Positions 1 to 4,384 of a stretch of DNA of 5,246 nucleotides are shown in pieces. The position numbers and the translations under genes are program-made. Each line of letters begins with the position of its first letter. The first letter of the stretch is position 1. Under the pieces are notes generated by a model that did not search any database, had not been told where the DNA came from, and was given only the letters and a program-made list of their open reading frames with translations. This DNA is from Actinomycetes bacterium (GTDB taxonomy: Bacteria; Bacillota_I; Bacilli_A; RF39; UBA660), in NCBI GenBank assembly GCA_021152765.1, contig JAGKUT010000070.1:1-5246 (forward strand), given 5' to 3'.

Positions 1-7
1 TCCTCCT
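1..7 (-). promoter_or_regulatory. Ribosome binding site of the next operon gene (gene outside window)
   Basis: Read on the minus strand, the last seven bases of the window are AGGAGGA, a strong Shine-Dalgarno sequence. It is co-directional with the dcw genes, so another gene should start within about 5-10 nt beyond the window edge. By family synteny (mraZ-rsmH-ftsL-pbp then mraY in streptococcus-like clusters, or murE/spoVD in Bacillus) mraY or murE is the likely identity, but no coding sequence is visible here. Confidence 0.75.
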
Positions 8-21
8 ATAAATATCATACC

Positions 22-83
22 TCATAACTTTTAAAGTTCCTTAATTAAACAAAAAAATTATGAAAATTAATTCATAACTTTTA
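22..83. repeat. 12-bp direct repeat flanking the hairpin arm
   Basis: TCATAACTTTTA occurs exactly at 22-33 and again at 72-83, the second copy overlapping the pbpB stop codon. On the minus-strand transcript both copies can pair with the single arm at 64-55. Two mutually exclusive hairpins are therefore possible, one followed by the T-run and one spanning it. The repeat itself is seen directly; any regulatory role is inference. Confidence 0.5.
51..80 (-). terminator. AT-rich hairpin plus T-run directly after pbpB (weak terminator or attenuator)
   Basis: Immediately after the pbpB stop codon the minus strand can form a 10-bp stem. The arm AAGTTATGAA (80 to 71) pairs with TTCATAATTT (64 to 55), with one G-T wobble and a six-base loop. 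The 3' arm runs into a continuous T-run ending at 51. This has the shape of an intrinsic terminator, but the stem contains a single G-C pair and would be weak. Because a co-directional gene with its own ribosome binding site follows about 50 nt later, partial termination or attenuation inside the operon is more likely than a full stop. Another possibility is that it is chance structure in AT-rich DNA. Confidence 0.4.
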
Positions 84-2213
84 TTTTTTTATTTTATTTT
101 CCAGTGTTAATGTTATTTCTAATTCAGGTGTTATAGGTGTGTGTTCTTTTACAGTTTGCGTTTTTACATATCCATTTCCATTTAATGTATATTTTATTCC
201 TAAATAATCTAATAGGAATTTTGCTTCTCTTTTTGACCAATTTGTCATATTTGGTATAACTTTGTTTTGACCATTTGTTATAAGTATTATTCTATCATTT
301 GATACTATTTTATCTTTTGGATAGTAATCTATTATAGTATTTCCATCACCTATTACCACTGTATTTATTTTTTGTTCTTTTAAATTATTAACAACTTCAT
401 CTTTGTTTTTATTCATATAGTTATCTAATGTATATTGTTTAATATCTTTGTTTTCTTCTTTTTTTGTTGTATTAATATTTTTATATTTAGCTATATTTTT
501 CATAACATCAACAACTGGTTCTGATATAGTTATTGTATTACCGAAGTTTGGTTTTTTTATTGCTGCATATATTATTATTTGTGGTTCATCTTTAGGAAAC
601 ATTCCAGCAAATGAGTATATATATGCGTTTTCTGCGGTTAAATATCCTCCATTTTTATCATCATATATTTGAGCTGTTCCTGTTTTTCCTATTACGTCTA
701 ATCCATCAATTTTATATCTTGTTCCTGTTGTTCCTTCATTTTGTCCATTAACAACGTTATACATTAGTTCTTTTATTTTGCTTAGTGTTTGATCACTTAC
801 TAATTTTTCTGATTCTTCTATTTGTCTTTCGTATGTTATTTCACCAGTATCAGAGTTTTCTATTTTTTCTACAATATGTGGTTTTAACATTTTTCCGTTA
901 TTTGATATTATTGTTAGTGCTTGCAAGTGTTGTATTGGAGTTGTAAGTATCCCTTGCCCAAATCCAGCATTTGCGACTTCAATATCATATTTAAAATTCA
1001 TATCACTAGAAAGTTCTCTTCCTAATTCAATACCTGTAATATCATCAAATCCATATTTATGATAGCATTCTTTTAGTTCATCTCTGGTTAGTGCTTCATT
1101 CATTAGGTTTGCTATTCCGACATTACTTGAATACTCAAATCCTAAGTCATAATTAATTGTTCCCCAACCGTATCCATTCCAGTCTTTTACTGTGTCATCG
1201 CCTATTTTATATTTTCCTGATTCAAATGTTTTAGAACCATCATATGTACCTTTTTCCATTGCACACATATATGTATATGTTTTCATTGTTGATCCTGGTT
1301 CAAATAGGAATGATGATAATGGATTTTCATAGTTTGTTATATCTTTTATATTTGGGTCAAATGATGGTGTTGCGGCACTTCCTAGTACATCTCCTGTTTT
1401 TGCGTCCATCACTGATATTACCATCCAGTCCGGATTATATTTTTTTGAATTTGTTTTTACTGCTGTTTCTAGAAATCTTTGTATATTTGAATCTAGTGTT
1501 AAATATATATTTTTCCCGTTTTCTGGATTTGTTCTAAATTCTTTTGTATCTGGTATTTTATATCCATTTAAGTCTTGTTGATATTCTTCGTAGCCATCTA
1601 TTCCCTTTAATATATCATCATATTTTGATTCTATTCCCATTTCTCCTACTATACTTCCGTCATCATTCTTTTTTGCATATCCTATTATATATGATGCGAA
1701 GTCTCCATTTGGATAGTATCTTTTTTGGTCTTCAATAAAATCTATTCCAGGAAGGTTTAGTGCTTCTATTTCTTGTTTTTTTAGTTCTGTTATTCCTCTT
1801 CCGCCTGGTCCTAATTCAACTTGATATAAATCTTTACTCATCAATTCTTTTAGTTTATCTACCGACATATTTAATATTGGGGATAATTTGAAAGCCGTAT
1901 ATTCAGGGTCTTGTACGTGTTTAATTTCTGTTCCTGATCCAGTTCTTGTAGGCGATAAATATGCGATTACTGTATATGATGTTACATTTATCGCTAAATG
2001 GTCTCCTTGTCTATCAAATACGCTTCCTCTTTTTGCATATATTGTATTTGATATTGTGTTTCTATTAAGTGAGAATTGTTTCATATCTATTCCATATAGT
2101 TTCGGAAATAATGATAAATGTACATATTGTATAAATAATGCAAAAATAAAAACAAGATAAAATACAAAAGTTTTTCTTGGAAGTTTCCATTTTTGTTTTT
2201 TTCTTGTCTTCAT
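81..2213 (-). CDS. pbpB: Class B penicillin-binding protein, PBP2B/PBP2x (FtsI) type, with two PASTA domains
   Basis: Septal peptidoglycan transpeptidase that cross-links stem peptides at the division site and is the target of beta-lactams. From the ATG it has 710 residues: a basic cytoplasmic tail, one membrane anchor at about 15-36, a dimerisation/pedestal domain opened by RGSVFDRQG (62-70), and a transpeptidase domain at about 257-575. All three catalytic motifs are intact: STMK with nucleophile Ser308 and Lys311, SSN at 362-364, and KTGT at 510-513. Two C-terminal PASTA repeats follow at about 591-648 and 649-705. The length and two PASTA repeats fit PBP2B/PBP2x better than SpoVD, which is usually shorter with one PASTA. 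The frame also opens at a GTG at 2222, but that codon lies on the Shine-Dalgarno itself, so I place the start at the ATG ending at 2213. It follows the ftsL-like gene by 12 nt in the same operon. The function is secure; the exact symbol (pbpB, pbpX or ftsI) is a naming choice. Confidence 0.96.
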   Translation of the reverse strand: MKTRKKQKWKLPRKTFVFYLVFIFALFIQYVHLSLFPKLYGIDMKQFSLNRNTISNTIYAKRGSVFDRQGDHLAINVTSYTVIAYLSPTRTGSGTEIKHVQDPEYTAFKLSPILNMSVDKLKELMSKDLYQVELGPGGRGITELKKQEIEALNLPGIDFIEDQKRYYPNGDFASYIIGYAKKNDDGSIVGEMGIESKYDDILKGIDGYEEYQQDLNGYKIPDTKEFRTNPENGKNIYLTLDSNIQRFLETAVKTNSKKYNPDWMVISVMDAKTGDVLGSAATPSFDPNIKDITNYENPLSSFLFEPGSTMKTYTYMCAMEKGTYDGSKTFESGKYKIGDDTVKDWNGYGWGTINYDLGFEYSSNVGIANLMNEALTRDELKECYHKYGFDDITGIELGRELSSDMNFKYDIEVANAGFGQGILTTPIQHLQALTIISNNGKMLKPHIVEKIENSDTGEITYERQIEESEKLVSDQTLSKIKELMYNVVNGQNEGTTGTRYKIDGLDVIGKTGTAQIYDDKNGGYLTAENAYIYSFAGMFPKDEPQIIIYAAIKKPNFGNTITISEPVVDVMKNIAKYKNINTTKKEENKDIKQYTLDNYMNKNKDEVVNNLKEQKINTVVIGDGNTIIDYYPKDKIVSNDRIILITNGQNKVIPNMTNWSKREAKFLLDYLGIKYTLNGNGYVKTQTVKEHTPITPELEITLTLENKIKK

Positions 2214-2221
2214 TTTTAGCA

Positions 2222-2227
2222 CCTTCT
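2222..2227 (-). promoter_or_regulatory. Ribosome binding site that sets the pbpB start
   Basis: The minus strand reads AGAAGG at 2227 to 2222, overlapping the TAG stop of the ftsL-like gene (2228-2226). It is eight bases before the ATG at 2213, which is ideal spacing. An in-frame GTG begins on the last G of this site at 2222 and so cannot use it. This removes the first three residues (MLK) of the longest possible frame. Confidence 0.8.
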
Positions 2228-2522
2228 ATTCGTCTATAATTATAATATTATCATTATTATACGCTAAGCCCATGTCTTTTACAATATTATTAACATAATC
2301 AAATGAAGTTAATTCATTAACTTGCATAGTTAGGGATTCATTTTTTTTCATTTGTGTAGAAACATCTAATTTTAATTTTTCTACTATTATATTTAAATTA
2401 CCAATGCTTGCACTACAAAAAATCTTTAATAGAAATGTTCCACATAAAGCAAATATGGCACAAGCATATAATAATTTTTCACCTTTAGTAATTTTTACCC
2501 TTTTTACTCTTTTTCTGCTCAT
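2226..2522 (-). CDS. ftsL: FtsL-like cell division protein
   Basis: Small bitopic divisome protein of 98 residues. FtsL proteins join DivIC (FtsB) and the septal PBP/FtsW pair and help activate septal synthesis. Seen here: a very basic N-terminus (MSRKRVKRVK), one membrane span at about 16-37, and a short coiled-coil-like stretch at about 42-72 with hydrophobic spacing (NLNIIVEKLKL onward). A C-terminal segment, SFDYVNNIVKDMGL, matches the usual FtsL/DivIC ending, in which a helix leads to a short hydrophobic tail (IIII). FtsL sequences diverge widely, so the call rests on size, topology and its place between rsmH and pbpB, its position in nearly all Bacilli dcw clusters. The ATG lies two nt after the rsmH stop with an AAGG site at 2531-2528 inside rsmH, so translation is probably coupled. 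A DivIC/FtsB-like member is the alternative. Confidence 0.88.
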   Translation of the reverse strand: MSRKRVKRVKITKGEKLLYACAIFALCGTFLLKIFCSASIGNLNIIVEKLKLDVSTQMKKNESLTMQVNELTSFDYVNNIVKDMGLAYNNDNIIIIDE

Positions 2523-2524
2523 AA

Positions 2525-3442
2525 TTACCTTACCCTTTCTATTACTCTTAATTTTGCACTTCTCGCTCTTGGATTTTCTTCTAATTCTTTTTTACTAGGT
2601 TTTATATTTGCGACCACTTTATATTTAGGTAGATATTCTTCTGGAATAACCGGCAATCTTTTTAAATTACTATCTATTTCAGATACGCTCTTAAATATAT
2701 CTTTACAGATTTTATCTTCTAATGAATGAAATGTTATTACACAGATTCTACCATTAATATCTATTAGGTCTAATGCATCTTTTAAGCTATGCTCAAATAC
2801 GCCTAGTTCATTATTTACTTCAATCCTTATTGCTTGAAATACTTTTCTAGCTGGATGTTTTTCTCTTTTATATTTTTCTGGAACTGAATTTTTAATTATT
2901 TCAACTAGTTCTAATGTTGTTTCAATTGGTTTTTTTTCTCTTTCTTTTATAATGTTTCTAGCTATACTAGTCGAATATTTTTCTTCTCCATAGTTTGTAA
3001 ATATTCTTACTAAATCTTTGTATTCATATGTATTTACTAATTTATATGCACTGAATGGTTTAGATGTATCCATTCTCATATCAAGTCTTGCGTCTTTATG
3101 AAATGAAAATCCTCTATCTCCTTCATCTAGTTGAGGGCTTGATACTCCAATGTCGTAAAGAATCCCGTTTACTTTTTTAATATTTCTTTTATATAGTTCT
3201 TCTTTTATGTTTTCAAAGTTTGATTTTATTATTTCGTAGTTATCGGATATTTCATCAAGACGTTTTTTACTAGAATTAATTGCTTCTTCATCTTGATCAA
3301 AGGCGAAAAGAAAACCCCTTTTAATTTTCTTTAATATATTACTACTATGACCGCCGTATCCTAAAGTACAATCAACAATGATGCTTTCTTCTTTTATATT
3401 CAAATATTCTAGACATTCGTCAAGTAAAACACTCTTATGCAT
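2525..3442 (-). CDS. rsmH: 16S rRNA (cytosine(1402)-N(4))-methyltransferase RsmH (MraW)
   Basis: SAM-dependent enzyme that methylates N4 of C1402 in the 16S rRNA decoding centre. Its 305 residues are normal length for the family. Visible signatures are the SAM-binding loop DCTLGYGGHS (24-33), the acidic FDQD (48-51), DIGVSSPQLD (97-106), RGFSF (110-114) and DMRMD (121-125). Further on are HPARKVFQAIRIEVNNEL (196-213), FHSLED (238-243) and the C-terminal NPRARSAKLRV (290-300). Nothing is truncated. The N-terminus is compact, with the usual 'H-x-VLLxE' block starting at residue 2, so this ATG is the natural start. AGGAGG at 3452-3447 lies four bases upstream and overlaps the mraZ TAG stop. It is the second gene of the mraZ operon. 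Confidence 0.98.
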   Translation of the reverse strand: MHKSVLLDECLEYLNIKEESIIVDCTLGYGGHSSNILKKIKRGFLFAFDQDEEAINSSKKRLDEISDNYEIIKSNFENIKEELYKRNIKKVNGILYDIGVSSPQLDEGDRGFSFHKDARLDMRMDTSKPFSAYKLVNTYEYKDLVRIFTNYGEEKYSTSIARNIIKEREKKPIETTLELVEIIKNSVPEKYKREKHPARKVFQAIRIEVNNELGVFEHSLKDALDLIDINGRICVITFHSLEDKICKDIFKSVSEIDSNLKRLPVIPEEYLPKYKVVANIKPSKKELEENPRARSAKLRVIERVR

Positions 3443-3446
3443 AATT

Positions 3447-3452
3447 CCTCCT
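3447..3452 (-). promoter_or_regulatory. rsmH ribosome binding site overlapping the mraZ stop
   Basis: A perfect AGGAGG on the minus strand is formed partly from the TAG stop codon of mraZ (3453-3451) and ends four bases before the rsmH ATG. The overlap suggests that ribosomes finishing mraZ can re-initiate on rsmH. Confidence 0.85.
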
Positions 3453-3879
3453 AAATATTCGAACCAAATAGGTTATCTGCAATATCTGATAAGTCATCAA
3501 GGTTTTCAGTCATAAAGTTATCCCAAAGTTCTTTACTCCAAATTTCTAAGTGATCATTAACTCCTATTATTACGCAATCTTTTTCTAGGTGTGCATATTC
3601 TAGTAATGGTCCACTTATTTTTACTCTACCTTGCTTATCAAACTCGCAAACACTTGCACCTGATAAAAAGAATCTCATGAAGTTTCTAGCGTCTTTTGTG
3701 TTAGGAAGTTCTCGGTATTTTTTTATAATGTTTGTCCATTCTTCTTCTGAGTAAACGAATAAACATTTATCTAAACCTCTTGTGATTATACATGAATCTT
3801 TTAGTTCATATCTAATTTTAGATGGTATTGTTAATCTACCTTTTTCATCTATATTATATCGATATTCTCCCATCAGCAT
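3451..3879 (-). CDS. mraZ: Transcriptional regulator MraZ
   Basis: DNA-binding protein of the AbrB-like swapped-hairpin fold and first gene of the dcw cluster. In studied bacteria it forms a ring-shaped oligomer that binds direct repeats before mraZ and adjusts transcription of the division operon. Its 142 residues are typical. The two internal MraZ half-domains each carry the DxxxR signature: DEKGR at 11-15 and DKQGR at 81-85. The N-terminus MLMGEYRYNID is the classic family opening. Two ATGs (3879 and 3873) are possible. I choose 3879 because GGTGAT at 3890-3885 sits five bases upstream and family members usually begin M-x-MGEY. A four-unit repeat operator and a strong promoter lie just upstream, which fits autoregulation. 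Confidence 0.98.
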   Translation of the reverse strand: MLMGEYRYNIDEKGRLTIPSKIRYELKDSCIITRGLDKCLFVYSEEEWTNIIKKYRELPNTKDARNFMRFFLSGASVCEFDKQGRVKISGPLLEYAHLEKDCVIIGVNDHLEIWSKELWDNFMTENLDDLSDIADNLFGSNI

Positions 3880-3882
3880 GTA

Positions 3883-3922
3883 AAATCACCCACTTTCCCC
3901 CACTTTTTACCACTGCTTACCA
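3883..3922 (-). promoter_or_regulatory. MraZ box: four 10-bp-phased TGG repeats (operator)
   Basis: On the minus strand four units begin with TGG at exactly 3922, 3912, 3902 and 3892: TGGTAAGCAG, TGGTAAAAAG, TGGGGGAAAG and TGGGTGATTT. Three of the four TGGs are preceded by AG, giving the AAAGTGG/AGTGG pattern. Known MraZ targets are short TGG(G)-containing repeats at 10-bp periodicity just upstream of mraZ, so this is very probably the autoregulatory operator. It starts immediately downstream of the -10 box, so bound MraZ should block promoter escape. The last unit also contains the mraZ ribosome binding site. Confidence 0.9.
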
Positions 3923-3924
3923 TT

Positions 3925-3970
3925 ATTATATATATTTTATATTAAAAAGTAAAGTTTTTTTTTATTTTTT
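3925..3970 (-). promoter_or_regulatory. Promoter of the mraZ-rsmH-ftsL-pbpB operon with UP-like A-tract
   Basis: The minus strand carries TTTACT (3953-3948), a 17-base spacer, and a perfect TATAAT (3930-3925), a housekeeping sigma-A promoter. Directly upstream of the -35 is an almost pure A stretch (3970-3955: six A, one T, nine A), which resembles a UP element. Transcription should start near 3918, inside the MraZ repeats and about 40 nt before the mraZ ATG. Confidence 0.8.
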
Positions 3971-3994
3971 ATTCATATTTACATTTCTTTACAG

Positions 3995-4024
3995 AAAAAT
4001 ACATAAGTTATACTCATGTATTTT
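3995..4024 (-). terminator. Intrinsic terminator after the tiny-protein pair
   Basis: The minus strand can fold AAAATACATGAG (4024-4013) against CTTATGTATTTT (4007-3996) with a five-base loop and one G-T wobble, and a T-run is embedded in the 3' arm. The pattern is A-tract, core stem TACATGAG/CTTATGTA, T-tract. It lies seven bases after the stop of the 35-residue gene and before the mraZ promoter, exactly where a terminator is expected. The stem is AT-rich, so efficiency is uncertain. Because the A/T arms are nearly symmetrical it could also act on the opposite strand, but no gene ends there. Confidence 0.65.
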
Positions 4025-4030
4025 ATTTTT

Positions 4031-4138
4031 TTACCAAATCCAAGATCCTAATATAATCGCTAATAAGATATATAAAACAATTAAGATTATATATCCGGAT
4101 GAAGACGAATTTGAATTACATTTTTTTTCGCACGACAT
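4031..4138 (-). CDS. Tiny single-span membrane protein, 35 residues, second of a tandem pair
   Basis: The translation begins MSCEKKCNSNSSSSGY, then runs into a hydrophobic helix (residues about 16-32) ending in SWIW and TAA. A short polar N-terminus with two cysteines and a serine run, followed by a C-terminal membrane span, is the layout of the tiny transmembrane proteins of Bacilli. This copy is more diverged than its neighbour, and its C-terminus Gly-Ser-Trp parallels the neighbour's Gly-Ala-Tyr. Support for a real gene: AAGGAGGT at 4152-4145 with seven-base spacing from AAGGAGG to the ATG, and a terminator just after the stop. It also shares its topology with the upstream gene, 12 nt away. 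The function is unknown; a spore-envelope or other membrane microprotein is an inference from the family resemblance. Confidence 0.8.
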   Translation of the reverse strand: MSCEKKCNSNSSSSGYIILIVLYILLAIILGSWIW

Positions 4139-4145
4139 TATATTA

Positions 4146-4153
4146 CCTCCTTA
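4146..4153 (-). promoter_or_regulatory. Ribosome binding site of the 35-residue gene, overlapping the upstream stop
   Basis: TAAGGAGG on the minus strand: the first three bases are the stop codon of the 28-residue gene and the rest is a perfect Shine-Dalgarno core. This ties the two tiny genes into one translational unit and supports both being real. Confidence 0.85.
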
Positions 4154-4237
4154 AATATAAGCTCCAAGTATAATTATTAAAAGAATAAATAGAACTAGTA
4201 CTATAGCTGCTCCAGATACGCCTGTATTATTACACAT
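4151..4237 (-). CDS. YjcZ-like tiny transmembrane (sporulation-type) protein, 28 residues
   Basis: The translation starts MCNNTGVSGAAIVLVLFILL and ends with a short isoleucine-rich stretch, then GAYI and TAA. The pattern of a short polar head, Gly-x-Ala, a helix of V/L/F/I with the core VLFILLII, and a terminal Gly-Ala closely matches the YjcZ family. That is the Bacillus 'tiny TM' proteins of about 25-50 residues with a GFALIVVLFILLIIVGA-like core, recalled from memory. Some members are expressed in sporulation and found in spores. The membrane span covers about residues 9-27. The start is supported by AAGGAGG at 4253-4247 with a nine-base spacer. It is first of a two-gene unit, divergent from prsA. 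The molecular function of the family is not known. The link to sporulation in this organism is inference, because no sporulation gene with a defined role is in the window. Confidence 0.85.
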   Translation of the reverse strand: MCNNTGVSGAAIVLVLFILLIIILGAYI

Positions 4238-4268
4238 AATATCGATCCTCCTTTTTATCTTTTCACCT

Positions 4269-4298
4269 TATTTTATGTAAATCCCGAGAATATGTGAT
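4269..4298 (-). promoter_or_regulatory. Candidate promoter of the tiny-protein pair
   Basis: Two readings of the same minus-strand bases are possible. As a sigma-A promoter: ATCACA (4298-4293), 17-base spacer, TAAAAT (4275-4270). As a sporulation promoter: CATAAAATA (4277-4269) fits the CATANNNTA -10 of sigma-K (and 7 of 8 of the sigma-E -10). An AC lies 16 bases upstream (4295-4294), as in sigma-K promoters, whose -35 is weakly defined. Expected sigma-E -35 spacing is not met. Neither reading is strong on sequence alone. Confidence 0.4.
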
Positions 4299-4315
4299 TA
4301 GTTATACCCAAATTC

Positions 4316-4344
4316 TTGTTTTTTTATTTTTTTTTTGATATTAT
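4316..4344 (+). promoter_or_regulatory. Candidate sigma-A promoter of prsA
   Basis: TTGTTT at 4316-4321, a 17-base spacer and TATTAT at 4339-4344, about 40 bases before the prsA ATG. The spacer is almost all T, including a run of ten T at 4327-4336. Other AT-rich -10 choices (TATATT at 4344-4349) exist but have worse spacing. Confidence 0.5.
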
Positions 4345-4372
4345 ATATTATGTATGAACAAGAACATACTTG

Positions 4373-4379
4373 AAGGGAG
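4373..4379 (+). promoter_or_regulatory. prsA ribosome binding site
   Basis: AAGGGAG lies five bases before the ATG at 4385. It fixes the start of a gene whose N-terminus is a typical lipoprotein signal. Confidence 0.75.
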
Positions 4380-4384
4380 ATAAC

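Noticed and set aside
448..2160. Plus-strand open frames opposite pbpB (448-672, 1244-1537, 1544-1738, 1888-2160)
   Set aside because: They lie antisense to a full-length, motif-complete pbpB. Their products are low-complexity hydrophobic strings typical of the reverse complement of AT-rich coding DNA, and I saw no matching ribosome binding sites.
2404..2598. Plus-strand frame opposite the ftsL-like gene and the rsmH 3' end
   Set aside because: Antisense shadow of two well-supported genes, with a leucine/phenylalanine-rich product and no recognisable features.
3978..3993. Direct repeat TGTAAA at 10-bp spacing upstream of the mraZ promoter
   Set aside because: Only two six-base A/T-rich copies, which is likely by chance. 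No known regulator motif could be assigned.
3822..4154. Plus-strand 110-residue frame across the mraZ promoter, terminator and 35-residue gene
   Set aside because: It covers the mraZ start, a promoter, the MraZ box and a terminator on the other strand. Its composition is that of intergenic AT-rich DNA.
4352..4369. Inverted repeat GTATG/CATAC in the prsA leader
   Set aside because: Five-base arms with an eight-base loop are too short to separate from chance in this composition.
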